Translations under genes and position numbers: made by a program
In this document: piece after piece, positions 1 to 12,962 of the stretch
Layout: the number at the start of each line of letters is the position of its first letter
Numbering within the stretch: the first letter of the stretch is position 1
Notes under the pieces: generated by a model
Databases searched by the model: none
Seen by the model: the letters and a program-made list of their open reading frames with translations, nothing else
What the model was told of the DNA's origin: nothing
Origin: Melastoma dodecandrum
Lineage: Eukaryota > Streptophyta > Magnoliopsida > Myrtales > Melastomataceae
Reading direction: 5' to 3'
NCBI GenBank assembly: GCA_029817715.1
Contig: JARUPY010000382.1
Location: 62,001-126,000 of the forward strand
DNA: 64,000 nt

Positions 1-168
1 CTAGCATATTCGAAGAGGTTCACCATTCTATTTCCTTCAAGCACTCCGGTAGCGGATCGATCAACTTCCTGTTGAAGATCGTGGAGAAGCACAGGTGTTT
101 ATAACATAAAATTTAACGCCGGGCTTATCAACCCCACGAAAAGCACTAGCAAAAGGCAGACGCCTCAG

Positions 169-250
169 TGAGCGACGAAGCCAGTAGCTGAATGATTGAG
201 CGATCAAAGCCAGGACCGAGGTGATTGAGCGACCAAACGTGACGAACGGA
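169..250. repeat. Imperfect 28/29-bp tandem repeat
   Basis: A unit starting TGAGCGA and containing a diverged AAGCCAG/AAAGCCAG core begins near 169, 197 and 226, giving spacings of 28 and 29 bases. The third copy is partial. No coding potential is associated with it. Confidence 0.6.
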
Positions 251-592
251 CGTGGGATGTTAGCGAATTTTTAGGAATCAGTAAAATATTGTTGTTTCGT
301 TTCAATCTAAAAACAACATTCAATATTAGACATATCTTGCTTTTAGTTTTCAATGGCATCCCTAAGTTTTTAATTATTTTCAAACTTATTTTCTTCTTCG
401 TACGGCGACCACATATTCAAACCAAAACTCAAGCCATGTGTTCGAGCAAGATATTCTCAATGCGTTGGTCTCCCGTATCAACACCAGGTTTCGTGGGCGG
501 AAGTAGAAGCCCATACAAAAAGTACGAAGTACGGTCTTCGTAGTAGTACAAAATAGTGCGAAAGTTTCTTACTCTACGAAAACTTTCATGAG

Positions 593-659
593 TGGAATTT
601 TAGCCTTGTCCAGCTAATGGAATTTTAGCCTTGTCCAGCTAATGGAATTTTAGCCTTGG
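593..659. repeat. 25-bp tandem repeat, about 2.6 copies
   Basis: Units starting TGGAATTTTAGCCTTG begin at 593, 618 and 643, an exact 25-base period. The first two copies are identical and the third is cut off. The lack of divergence suggests a recent duplication. Confidence 0.9.
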
Positions 660-1449
660 GCCAGAAGCCCCTGATCTATGGCCCAACTATATTCAGGCCA
701 GCCCAGTAGTAACATCGAAGATGGGAGGAAGGATGGGGGGCACTTGGTAAGGACGACACGCAGTCTAGTACAAGTAAGTAGATTAAGCAGGTGCGAATTT
801 AATTTTGGTGAGGGTATTCAGGTGACGTGTCCAATGAATACAAAGCGTGTATACCTTCTTCCCCAAACACGTCGCCGCTGCGTATCGTGTTACGTGATGA
901 ATTTTCCGGGAGGGTCAAAATGGACAACAGTGACGGGGGGGAGATTTCTTAGGAAGATAATCAACTCTTTTTTGCTTCTCCTTTTGGGGGATATGGGAAT
1001 ATGCCCGCAAGAAGAAAGAATGTCGTGAACAAATATGCGTCGACTTGGTTAAGAAATAATAACACACGGGTAGCCACGTGTCGGACAAGCATCCACACAC
1101 GTTAGTTTATTTCTGTCCCGGATGGCTTAAATTTTTAGATTATAACTTATTTAAAAGAATGAATATTAGTTTACTTGGTCAAAAGTGCGTAAAAAATTAA
1201 ATGAATTAAAAAATTTCACATTTTTTAGGACAGTTAAAAAGGAGAATATAAACCCCCCTGGTTGGATTTGGATCCGATAATTAATTTTTAGGACACGCTT
1301 ATTTTTCCAAACGAGAGACATTTAGACCTCCGACCGACCAATGAAATCCAGACAGCCCGGGGTCAAACCCGTCATTTCACAAAATTCCCGGAAAATCCCC
1401 AGAAATCATGCCCCGTTTTTTAAATAAAACCTCCGCCAGGGAAACGGAA

Positions 1450-1473
1450 CTCTCTCTCTCTCTCTCTCTCTTC
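1450..1473. repeat. (CT)n microsatellite in the leader of the synaptotagmin gene
   Basis: A pure CT run about 60 bases before the start codon. CT-rich tracts are common in plant 5' leaders, so it probably lies in the transcribed leader. That placement is inferred, not shown. Confidence 0.8.
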
Positions 1474-1535
1474 TCTCTCATTGCATCGCCTTTCAGTCTC
1501 GTCATCATTCGCATGCATACTCCTCGTCCGCTGTG

Positions 1536-4265
1536 ATGGGTTTGGTGAGCACTTTCCTCGGCGTCATCGGGTTCGTCTTCCTCGGCCTCCCCCTGGGTCT
1601 CCTCTTCGGCTTCTACTTCTTCGTTTATTCCCACCCACTCCCCGTCAAGGTAAAAGAACTGCATCAACGAAGAAAATAAAATCCACCACCTTCTTCCTTA
1701 CGCTTGATTTATTTATTTTTTTCTATTTTGTGTTCCTTCTCTTGATTTTGTCCAGGAATTTGTTTTTTTTTTCTTTTTTTTTGGTGAAATTGGTTGCCTT
1801 GACTGAGGAGAAGTGTACGCAGTCGAATCAACGGAGGTTCTTTCAGGATCAGAAGGGAATTGATTTTAGGATTGTATTTCGTTTGGGATGATTCCTGAGT
1901 ATTGTGAACTGAGGAAACTGGATTGGGTTTTTGTGGGTGGGCTTGAAGGATTCCTTTGTGATGTTTTTGGCTAGAGAGATTGATTCTCCTGAAATTGCTG
2001 ATCAGGACCCGAAAACCAGGACTCTGCTTGAACTGGACACGAGTTCGTTGGAGGATATCTTGCCTGAGATTCCGTTGTGGATCAAGAGTCCTGACTATGA
2101 GAGAGTAAGCAAAAAAGCTAGAGTTTTCAGGAATCGTCCCTTCGAGTTTCAGTTCAATCAGCGAGTTCCATTGATCAACGGTTATGGCTTTGCGTGTTGC
2201 AGGTTGATTGGCTGAACAAGTTCCTTTCAGACATGTGGCCTTACCTGGATAAGGTTTGGATTAGACTGTCGGAGTCGAAGTCTGTGAAGACTGTTCATTG
2301 AGTCGAGTGAAGCTTGTTTCTGTTTATGTTGATCTGTTTCTGTCTCAAAATGCAGGTTATTTGCAAGAACATTCAGATCACTGCAAAACCCATCTTTGCA
2401 GAATATATTGGGAAGAACTGCATCAAGGCAATAGAGTTTGAGAGTTTGAGTCTCGGGACTCTTCCCCCAACGATTCACGGTGAGCCACCATAGATCGATT
2501 TGCAATGAATGGAAACCTTATCTGCAATTCTGACACATGGCGATTGCCTGTGCAGGAATGAAAGTTTACGAGACTAACGAGAAAGAACTGGTGATGGAAC
2601 CGGCAATCAGATGGGCAGGCAATCCCAACATTGTATTGTGCACGACGTTCCAGTCGGGCTGTCCTGTTAAAATCAGAGTCCAGGTCGGAAAGCCCCCTTA
2701 AACAGAAACCTTTCCGGCTCTATCTATGTGTTTATTTTCGAGGAAAGTTGATTAGCATTTATTTCTCTCAGTAGTTGTTGGACCTGCAACTGTTTATGTC
2801 TCCGAGGATCATCCTGAAGCCTCTTGTGCCGACATTCCCATGTTTTGCGAACACAGTGGTATCTCTAATGGAGAAGGTAGGCAAAAAGGCATCCGCTATC
2901 GATAAATGAGAGGAAAAATATCAGAGTTTCAGCTACATGATAGATTCCGTTGTTTGAATTGCAGCCATATGTCGATTTCGGGTTGAAGATTTTAGGAGGG
3001 GATATAATGTCTATCCCTGGATTGTATAGACGGGTCCAGGTAATGGCCTAAGGCCTTTGATATAATAGGTAGGATTAGGAATTTTAATGGAATGTTGACA
3101 TATACATGTTTCGGCAGGAAAGGATTAAGAAACAGATAGCGAGCTCATATCTGTGGCCACAAACGCTTGAAATTCCGATTCTGGATGGTTCAACGTGAGT
3201 AAACTAGTGAAACTCAGCATACTTGTTTAATCTGTGGAGGAAAATTGTCATCTCATAGGTTATGATTCGATGTTATTGTTGCAGAGTGGCCGTGAAGAAG
3301 CCAGTTGGGATACTTCACGTCAAAGTTGTTCGTGCTATCAAACTCTTGAAAATGGACATTCTGGGCACTTCCGATCCTTATGTTAAATTCTGCCTCTCTG
3401 GAGACAAGCTCCCGGCGAGGAAAACCACCATCATCCGGAGGAATCTTAACCCAGAGTGGAACGAGGAGTTCAACCTCGTCGTGAAGGACCCTCACTCTCA
3501 GATACTGAACCTACAGGTCTATGACTGGGACCCGGTTGGGGCACATGACAAGTTGGGTATGCAGATGGTTCCTCTCAATTCACTCAAACCCCACGAGAAG
3601 CGGGAGTTCACACTTGATTTACTGAAGGATACAGATGTCAGCTCGCATCATAAGAAGAAGCCGAGGGGTCAGCTTGTGTTAGAGCTGACATTTGTTCCGT
3701 TTAAGGAGGACGCGATCAGCTTTAAGACGACCAGCCGCTTTAAGGATGTCTCTAGCCAGAAAGGATATGCAAGTACAAACAGCGACATCAGCAAAGACTC
3801 TCTCGACAGTGGGGAACTGGAAGGTGCAGGTCTTCTTACGGTTGCCATAGCAGGTGCTGACGATGTGGAAGGGCAAAAGCACACGAATCCCTACGGCATG
3901 GTCATCTTCAGAGGAGAAAGGAGGAAAACGAAGGCAATCAAGAAGTCTCGTCACCCACTCTGGAACGAAGAGTTCCAGTTCATGCTCGACAAGCCTCCCC
4001 AGCATGATAAGATCCGTGTCATGGTCATGAGCAAGCGCTCTAGGCTTAGCTTCCGCTCGAAGGTACATGTCATGCTCGTCTTAGCAGAACCTGCGACCAT
4101 TACTCATTCCTAACAGAAACGTTTATATCTTTCCAGGAATCCCTGGGACATGTAGATATCAACCTGGACGACGTCTTGCGAAACGGGCGGATCAATGAGA
4201 AGTACCACCTTATCAACTCGAGGAACGGGGTGGTCCAAGTCGAGATACGTTGGACGACGGTTTAA
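1536..4265 (+). CDS. SYT3: Synaptotagmin-3-like protein (TM-SMP-C2A-C2B)
   Basis: Ten exons: 1536-1649, 1979-2104, 2203-2253, 2356-2479, 2556-2683, 2775-2876, 2965-3039, 3118-3194, 3285-4062 and 4137-4265. They give 567 residues with every phase consistent. Residues 1-30 form a hydrophobic N-terminal anchor. An SMP lipid-transfer domain follows (about 65-245, with PEIPLWIKSPDYERVDWLNK and MWPYLDK). C2A starts near 272 and C2B near 448. C2A keeps the acidic loop residues (TSDPYVKF, DWDPVGAHDKLG). C2B has NPYGMVIF and lacks most calcium-binding aspartates. Plant SYTs tether ER to plasma membrane and move lipids. The order of domains and the ending INSRNG...WTT match the SYT3 branch better than SYT1. 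Both C2 domains sit mainly in one large exon. The donor after exon 5 (GTCGGA) is weak but needed for the frame. Confidence 0.93.
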
Positions 4266-7200
4266 GACAAACATACACAGAGAGAAAGAGAGTTATACTG
4301 ATCATCACTGCACGGGAAATTGGATGCTTCATCTGCCTATCGTGCTCACTTCCGGTGTAAATAGACTTATCTTTAACAAATCCCGCCTGAGAGTTACATG
4401 ATTATTCACAATAATTTCTTCTTATTTTTAATAAGAACATGTCAAAAACGTGCAGTCGTATTGTTATTACGATGATTGGCTTAAAATTCTACCAAAGTAC
4501 TAAAACACTTCCTGGATAAAGTTCAAGATGAGAAAACTCTAATTATTCGAGAGTCTATTAGGAATCGATGGTAAACTCGAATATCTTCTTATGCTCTTCT
4601 CGAGGTTATAAGAAGTGCTTCTTATTAAATACTTCTCATTAAATAGATAATTACTCTATTCCTAGATAATTTAAATTCTCTTATAAATTAATCTTAATTT
4701 GTTTATCTAAGACAATTGGGCATATTTTTTTTCCCACTAGTTGATAATCTTTGTCTACTGACCAAGATTAACCTAGGTTATTTCTATTCCCAAACTTAAT
4801 CTAGGATTTCTACTTCCCAATTCACCAAAATTCTTAAATCAATCTTATTGGTGCTAGAAATCACTAAGTTCAAATAGAAACAATCAACCATAAATCACCG
4901 TAAAAGAAATAAACCATTGTCAATATCCATTTAAACCATAGGCAAGTGAAATTATTTCATAACGAGAGTAAACAAAAACATGAATTTAATCGTAAGCATA
5001 GAAAACGATATAAAAGAAAAATTAAATAAAACAAGAGTTGGATGATGGTATGTCTCCTTCCAATAGATGGCTTCCTCTAAAGAGCAGCCACCTGTTGTGG
5101 TAGAAGTACATTTATATCTCTAGGTTTCACAACTCTAGAGAATATTTTGAAAATATGGAGAGAAAATCTCTTTCACGCATATGTGAAGCTGAAATGAATT
5201 TTGATGCAGCTACACCAAACAAACTGTTCTTTTTGACGACCTTCCTTTTCCTCCTTGCAGTCGCATAGCTCTCCCTAAACATTGTAGCTTCCCATTCAAC
5301 TTGCCTTGCCACGAGATGAACTGGTCTTCAATAACCTCGTCGATGGAAGGGAAACAGAGAAACAGAAGGCACACCAGAATCATGGGTTGAGTGAGCAAGT
5401 AATCAGGAGGAAGACGGACCCATTGGAGGCAAGAGAGGACCCAAATCAAGTCTTGGGGTTCGTAGTGCAGGAGAAGAAGTATGACCGCCCTCTAAAATCG
5501 GCATGATCTACATATTGGCTGAATCAAACATGATTCGAAGCCATCTCTTGAATGACTGGCAAAGCAACAGGAGTCGAGGAAAAGGATACCATTTCTCGAT
5601 GAAATTGATGTTTCTTGGACAGGAAAGAAAAAGGAATAGATTTTGGGAAAGAAGATGGCGGAGAAGGTGTACGACTACAATGATTTCTGTAGCAAATAAA
5701 TAGGCAAAACATGGGAGAAGATGAAATGATGGGTGCATAAAGGAGGGAATTTCAAAAGTTGATATTCCCCCGAACAACGTTCCATTTCATGTTGAAGAGT
5801 CAAGATGCATCAGGTATGTCCCATTTAAGAGAGCTTACAGCGAGAAGTGTCGGACAATTCGAGATATCTAACCAATTCGAGTTCAAAGAAAAACCCATCA
5901 AGTCTTTCAAGCTTTGGGTAGACTAAGCAGCAAGTACGCGAGTATCCATTGAAGGAATATGCTCTCGAAATGGATAATAATCAGCACTCGATACGAAAAT
6001 TTTGAAGTGGTAAGATATCTCTGCATGAGATGAATAGATAGAACTCGAGATGAAATGCTAGTACTCGACAAAAGAATAAGCAAATCGAAAAAGAAAGCCT
6101 ACAACAATAGAGTGACTAAAATACTACTTAGACAAGATCTTAATAGAATCCATGTAAAAATGAGAGAGTCCTTTCAAACCTAGAAACACAATAAGTCTAG
6201 GCTGGATACGATATTGATACAATCTAGAATAAAAAGGGAACGAACCGATTCATACGTAAAAATGTCGTAGATCTAATGTTGATTAACCATTGTTTTTAAT
6301 TATCTAACGGCTCCCACAACCGTATAAAATGTTTGATTTCATTTAGGATGGAGAACGGTCATTCATAAGTCCAAATTTTGGCTGGTGATCGCAACTGTTT
6401 TTCTACATTTATCTTCGTTTTGTCCCTTGATTCCTGAGTGTCCAGAAATTTCTGAAGCATCCGACTGCCGTCGTCCTAAGGCGGCTTTCCGCAAAGGAGG
6501 TCTGCCGTAGTCGTGGTCGTCGTGCTTGTTTCTCGTATTCACCCGTGCAACTTCCTTTGGTGTTCCACAAAGGCTGTACCTACGTGTCTGGTCTCACATT
6601 GTAAACAAGACGTTTTCATCTATTTCTTGCAATTAGTGTTTCTATTTATTTATGTAAATCTCTGTTTATAAAAACTCTATTGCGGACCACAAATATAAAT
6701 ATACTTTATCGCACAATCCAGCACGTGTTATTTTGATACGGCGTTACCCGAATTCAGCACGTGTTATTTTAAATTTTTATAGCCTTATTCTAATGACGTT
6801 ACCCGAATTTACGATATGTGATTACCCAAATGCCGATACTACTCCTAAGATTTCTAATAGTGCTGCTGTTATTAAAGGACCTCCTGTTATGATAAGCTGG
6901 ACAGCGTTTGACGGTAAACAGACATTACTTATGTAAAGCTTAAATATATTATGTAAGCGCATCGTCCATGATACAAAGACGGTTGTCAACCCGCCTTAAT
7001 CTCAGCCACCGTGCTCCCTGACCAAAGGAAGTCTCTGTTCACACCAAACATGAAGACGACGCGAAGCATCGAATTTCTCGGAGTTTTGTTCCTTAATAAT
7101 GTTAGTCAGCGAACAAAATTTACGAAATAGGATCCTTAATTTTAAAATTTGTTGACCAATGCCCTGAAATTGACCTTTGTAAGGCCGATTTTATGCATTA

Positions 7201-7481
7201 AAGGAAATTAAACTTTGAAAGACTGACTTCCAAATTTAAAATAGGAAAGTAAGACTTTAAAAGACGAATTTCTTTATAAAATAGGAAAGTCGGTCCGATT
7301 TTCCAATCTTATTGAAATCAGCATATTTCTTTTGTAAGATGGATTTCAGATAAATTTAGAAACTAAGGACTTTATTTTGCAAATTTTTTTAACGTTATTC
7401 TCGAATTTATCACGCACAGACAAGAAGCGGATTACGTCGATATCTACCGCTGTTCAAATACGGTGTATCTAAATAGAAACT
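4266..7481. other. Intergenic region without a supported gene
   Basis: AT-rich spacer between two plus-strand genes. Open frames at 5.1-5.8 kb are short and overlap on both strands, with no domain I recognise. Around 7.2-7.3 kb a short motif (AAATAGGAAAGT) recurs about 40 bases apart. The sequence near 5.0-6.3 kb could be decayed transposon DNA, but I found no terminal repeats. Confidence 0.5.
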
Positions 7482-7546
7482 TGGGCCGAGGCATTAAGGC
7501 CCACATTAAATAATGGGCATATGGGTAAGCCCGAACTTCAGGCCCA
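7482..7546 (+). promoter_or_regulatory. Cluster of site II (TGGGCC/GGCCCA) elements upstream of ribophorin I
   Basis: TGGGCC at 7482-7487, GGCCCA at 7498-7503 and GGCCCA at 7541-7546 lie 126-190 bases before the start codon. Such site II motifs are bound by TCP factors and are typical of plant housekeeping and growth-related genes. The match is seen directly; the function here is inferred from position. Confidence 0.55.
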
Positions 7547-7671
7547 ACTACAGCGACCTTATTCCCTTCCTCGAGCTCTGAAAACCTGGCTTCATCGTTG
7601 TAGTCGTCGCTGGGGGTCAAAGCCGACTGGAAGAGCAGAAAGGCAGGGGTGGAGAAATCGGTTTCGCGAAA

Positions 7672-10600
7672 ATGGAAGCTAGTCGATGCTTCCTCTTGGT
7701 TGCGATCTTCTTTTTCCTCTCGATCTTGGGCTCGCGCGCCGCCCAGGATGTTCAGATTGTCAACGCCGAGCGCAGGGTAAGGCGTTTTCTGTCGCCGCCC
7801 GATCGGTTTTCGGATTCTTTCCGCCTGGACTGTTCGAGCCGGATGCTTCGGTTTTAGTTTCGGTAGAATTGTTTCTCTCTGGTGACCGGTGGTGACGAAT
7901 CCGGTGCGGTGGTTTTCTGGTATCGTTAGCCTCGTTTCTGGTCGAGCAATAAATCTCAGTTTCCGGATTTCTCTAGCCTTTTCCGGACCGTTCTAGTCGA
8001 TGCTTCTGTTTTTGGTCAATTTGGATTGTTTTTGCTGTTGATCGACAGGGGCAGAATTCCTGGCGGTGGAGTTCTACTGTCAATGCCCCTCATCTTTTGT
8101 GGAGCAATACATTATGAATCACGCTGTCCAAATGACGGATGAATTAATTCATCATGTTGAGCTTACTTCTTAGGACGTCAGGAACCGAGCACTACTTCAG
8201 ATTAGCTGTTTTCAATTTTTTATGTAAAACTTGTATGGCTATATCTTAATAACTGAGTTTGTAATCTCAATTTTCTTTTTTTGGGGGAATATGTGGATTA
8301 TGGTGGTTTTTTCTCGTATAGTTTGTTTTGTCTTGCGATATTTGTTTTGGAGTATTGCTCTCACGTTTTCAGCAATTGAATATGCATCTGATTCTTCTTT
8401 ATGCAGATCGACTTGGCTTCACATATTGTGAAGGTGTATTTGACTTTGAAGGTGAGGACTTTACCTTCTGGATTTCGTTGAGCACGTTATTCTCCTCATA
8501 CTGTTCTTTTTTTTTGTATAATTATTTATGCATTTTTTTTAAAAGAAAAGGAACTTTGTACGCATTTTTATTGAAGATATTCCCTTTTCAGATTGAAAAC
8601 ATTGGCACTTCATCTCTTTCCGAGGTTTTGCTTGCCTTTCCACCAACACAAGTGAATCATTTGGCCCTCGTCAAAGCTCAAGCAGCTGTTGGGAAACGGA
8701 AGAAGAAAACCTATGTCCCTCTAGATGTTAAATCGAAGGACTTACCTGATGGACCAAATGGAACAAAATACTTCTCCATATATTTGTTAGATCCATTGAA
8801 TCCCGGCGAAGCTTTGACTTTGGAGATACTTTATATGCTAACCCATTCTCTTGAGCCCTTCCCTTTGGAGATCAGCCAATCAGAATCCCAGCTAGTACAT
8901 TTCCGGGACAGTGCCTTTATTCTATCTCCATATCACATCAAAGAGCAGACAACCTTCATTAAGACGCCAAGTAAAAGGGTGGAATCTTTCTCAGTTGTTG
9001 AGCCAACTAATCGTGCTGGTTTGGAACTGAAATATGGGCCTTACAATGATCAATCTCCGTTCTCTTATTCTCCAATATTGGTACACTTAGAAAATAATAA
9101 TGCATTTGCTGTCGTGGAGGATCTTGTGAGGGAAGTGGAAATTTCTCACTGGGGGAGCATTCAGATAACTGAGCAGTACAAATTGGTTCATGCCGGTGCT
9201 CGGCACAAGGGTGTTTTCTCGAGGTAATCCTGTCCAAACAAATGCCATTTAGAGCAGATTTAAGATGATCGACTTCGAATTACTGCTGAGCTTGTTCTAT
9301 TTTTAGGTGCTATTGTTATTTAAGTTTGTGAGATATTGATCATTGTCACTCTGTAGGATCTGGATCTTCCCTGAAAGGTGTCCCCTAGAATATTTGGTTG
9401 TTGAGATTGTTCTTAGCATTCGCTCGAGAATAATTGCAGGTTTTTTTATGATTAAGTTATAGTCTTGATTTTTTATGCTTGGCATTTCTCCTGGCATAGT
9501 GGCATGCATCATTATGACTGTGCCTGCTCGCTTGCAATTTTAATGCTTGCTCATTTATTTATGTAGGTCAACTGGATTGGTCTCTCTTGTTTTTATAAAT
9601 GATACTACTGTCCTTGTAGGGTTGAATATCAAGGAAAGCCAGGATACAGTGGGGTGTCTTCATTCAAGAATCTCTTGGCTAGACTTCCACCTAAAGTCCA
9701 CTCTGTCTACTATCGTGATGATATCGGCAATATTTCATCATCGCGTTTGCGCGTGGGTTCTCAGAAGGTAGTCAAATGAACTGACCTTTATGGACATCAC
9801 ATTTGCAATATACTATATTCATGGTTTTTGTCGCTCTATGAGTAATGTTTGTTCCTGGTGGATGGTAATGTTACCAGATAGTTCTCAGAAGTTGAATAGA
9901 TAATCAATGTGAAATGAGACCGGCATTTGTATTCCTCACCTTCTAACTTTGATCCTGCAGTCTGAACTGGAATTCGAGCCCCGGTATCCTTTGTTTGGAG
10001 GTTGGAAAGCCACTTTTGTCATCGGTTATGGGATTCCAATGGAGGACTTCCTCTTTGAATCTCCAGATGGCAGGCGCTACCTTAATTTTAGCTTTGGATG
10101 TCCTCTTTCTGAAACAGTCGTGGACAAGTTGACTGTCAAGGTAGTTTTCCATCCCACGGTAAATTATGTCCTCTGTTTTATAGAAATTTCTTCTCTTTAG
10201 CTGACATTTCATGAAATTCTATGTCCAGATTGTTTTGCCAGAAGGATCACAAGAGCCGTCCGTAGTTGTGCCTTTCGAAGTGAAACAATCTCTTGAGGTA
10301 ATTACCTTGAATAAGATTGCCCCTGCTAACCGGAAACCTCTGGCCCATTATGCTCGAACGCAGACTTGTTCTTCTCGTAGGATATCTCTTTTTTTTCTGT
10401 CCCGAAGTACGTCTATTCCATGATACAACTGTATGGCTCATGTTATACGGCTGTGATTTTCCACAGAGAAAATACTCTTACCTTGATGTCGTCGGGAGGA
10501 CTGTGGTCGTGCTAGAAAAGACAAATGTTGTCCCCGAGCACAATACACCTTTCCAGGTAATGGACAGATCATGCATCCTTCACTTTGCCTGTTTATCCAT

Positions 10601-10791
10601 AATATCCTGGAAGAACCTGAATGACTAACCTTTCTGTCAATGTTTCCCGTTTCGGTTACTACCTGCAGGTTTATTACCAATTCAAGCCGATTTTCATGCT
10701 CGCCGAGCCGGTGATGTTGATTTCCGTGTTCTTCCTCCTTTTCGTAACCAGCATTACCTACCTTCACCTCGATCTTTCTCTGCGGAAATGA
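7672..10791 (+). CDS. OST1A: Ribophorin I, oligosaccharyltransferase subunit 1 (short plant form)
   Basis: Eight exons: 7672-7776, 8407-8451, 8592-9223, 9620-9767, 9961-10140, 10229-10297, 10467-10556 and 10669-10791, giving 463 residues. Residues 1-24 form a signal peptide (LLVAIFFFLSILGSRAAQ). The lumenal ribophorin domain follows, with RYPLFGGWK and LNFSFGCPLSE. One transmembrane helix near the C-terminus (MLISVFFLLFVTSITYLHL) is followed by a very short tail. The subunit belongs to the ER oligosaccharyltransferase complex that transfers the dolichol-linked glycan to asparagines of nascent proteins. Longer family members are about 610 residues. From memory, one Arabidopsis paralogue is also near 464, so this looks like the natural short form and not a truncation. 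All reading phases join cleanly. Confidence 0.93.
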
Positions 10792-12962
10792 TCGCACTGA
10801 GGTTAGCGCCACAAGTCGGGGGAGCGCCCGTAACGGAATCTCTGAGGATGTTTGCTATTTCTTCTGATGTTGTAGTTTTGGCCGGACATGCAGACCAGGC
10901 TCGGGTGGATCAGCCTCTCAGGTTCTTCCCAGAACTCTTTGTTAAGTTATATGGTCACTGACAATATTTTTGGCGAGATAAACTAACAAAGAATAGTGAA
11001 GTAATGTAGCTTCCCGCTTTGAACTGAGTACAGTTTCTTTCTTTAACCTTGCCTGTTACAAAACTAATCTTAAATCTATCTAACGCCAAGAAGCTCTGAT
11101 GACATGGACAAAATGACTGATACCTTTTCTTGGTCTGTTTATTTCAGTCCAAACTTAACATTCCAGTGGTTGTCGTGTAAGGAAAGGAGACTTGGGTCTG
11201 GGGGGAAAACAGGAACAGAAACCTCGTTATGGTAAGATTACAGAAACCACTAGGGAGTCAGGAAATAGGCTTTATATTGAGGAGCTGTTGTCTTTGCTTT
11301 CCATATTCCCCCGTGTCCCTCACGTTGCTCCCAAAGTCCCACCTACGTTTACTACTTCCCTCACGCAAACAAACACCTTGGGGAAACCCCTGACTAATCA
11401 TCCAACGTTGGAGATGGGGTGAGCTCAGCACGGACTTTTCTCTGGTACTTGGTTTGGATTTGGGGATATGGATTGGTGGTTGTGTTGTGGCACCAATGTA
11501 TTGTGAGCACATGATACAACCACATCCCATCGTCAGAAATCCTGAACTTAAAAGGGCATTGGTCACGACCTGATGACAGAACTGCTAATACCACCACCAT
11601 CCATTGGGGTTGAGGAATTTTTTTCTTCTCGTTCTGGCAGGACAAAAGTGGGTGGGAGTGCAAATGGCAAAGCTAGTAGGCTTCAAGCGAAGGGAACAAT
11701 GATTACTTCAATCAGAGTACCTAATCAAACTTATCTGTTCGAGTTAAATATAAATATAAAAGTCACGTGAAAATAGATTTTTTGATTCTCAACCCCATGA
11801 TGATGATGATTGCCCGTCAAATTCCCTTTGAGATTTAAACTAACACTGGTGGGCTTATGTATAAAAGTGATAGTGTTTCCCCTTTTCTTGAAATTAACTT
11901 TACTCTTTGACGAAATATTTTAGCTATTACTTAGTTTCGAAAGAAACCCCACCCTTTTCCCAAAGGGAGGAGACAAAGGGTCGTCATCGCTTGCTCATTT
12001 TTTTTTATATAAATGGGTCAGCTGAATACCACCGGTGTAGTTTTCTTTCTACTAATACTAATACTAAAGTGTAGTAGTAGGAGGAGGAGGATTGGGTTGT
12101 GGATGTCCGGGGCGAGAGTCCCGAGGGTTGTCATTATTTGGATTCTTCAAATAATAATAATATATCGAACCACATTATCAAGTCATTCACGTGTCCGTTC
12201 TGGCCTCCTGCTCCTCCTCCTCGATGCCTTTGCTTAGGTCGTCGTGTTGGCACCTGAATAGATTTGATTTCCGCGGTTTCGTTCATGTCACTAAAAATGA
12301 ATATCTTCTTTTATTATCTTTGTTATTATTATTATTATTATTGCAAGGATCTAATTAACATACACAGCAGCTAACTAAAATAGTCATAGATCCCATCCCC
12401 CACCTTTCATTGCATTTATTCCCTTTTTCTGATTATTTTGTTTCTATTCATAAATTAAACAAACAAAAAAAGCTTCTTAATTTCTTTAACTTTTTTTTCC
12501 ATCGTTTAAGATTCTAGAGCCGAGGGCAATTAAGTAATTTCATCGTTTTACAACCAGAAGGTGGTGGCGAAAATAGAGGGAGAGAAAATCTCTTTCTCTT
12601 CCATCTTCTTCTTCCGGTTTCGTGTTTGTAGTTTCATCGTCACCTCCAATTTTTTTAAGCAAAAGAGAAATCATCCCCTCTCCAACAGCTTAACAAACCC
12701 CACCCCCAATCACCGCCGGGATCCTCCGTCTCCGTCCACAACCGGAGGATCATCCGCTTCCTCATCCTCCTCCTCCTCCTCCCGCCGTTTTTCTCTCTCT
12801 TCTTAAAATATTTGGATTCCTTTATTTTGGCGTTCCTGAACGCTCGGGACGACTTTGTTAGGCGTGGTTGAATTGAGACGGTGTTTGTTGTGAAGGCGGC
12901 ATCGTTGTTGTCGTGTTGACGCGAGGGTCGTAGGGCGGGGCGTTCGGTTTGTTGTCGTGATT
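10792..12962. other. Intergenic region and probable promoter/leader of the EDR2-like gene
   Basis: No gene recognised. It holds ATT triplet runs near 12.33 kb and long pyrimidine tracts. From about 12.56 kb a TC/CCTCCT-rich stretch leads to the next start codon and looks like a plant 5' leader. The open frames at 11.2-11.8 kb overlap on both strands and lack domains. Confidence 0.5.

Larger units (their letters stand above)
1..1449. other. Intergenic region, repeat remnants
   Basis: No gene could be supported here. The stretch holds two short tandem repeats (listed separately) and a TTCGTA/TACGAA-rich segment around 505-585 that resembles one near 29.8 kb, so it is probably a decayed repeat-family copy. 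The open frames are short and have no recognisable domain. The last part, next to the synaptotagmin gene, is AT-rich and probably contains its promoter. Confidence 0.6.

Noticed and set aside
1377..1667. Minus-strand frame of 96 codons rich in Glu/Asp
   Set aside because: It is the antisense of the CT-rich leader and of the first synaptotagmin exon, whose splicing and homology are clear.
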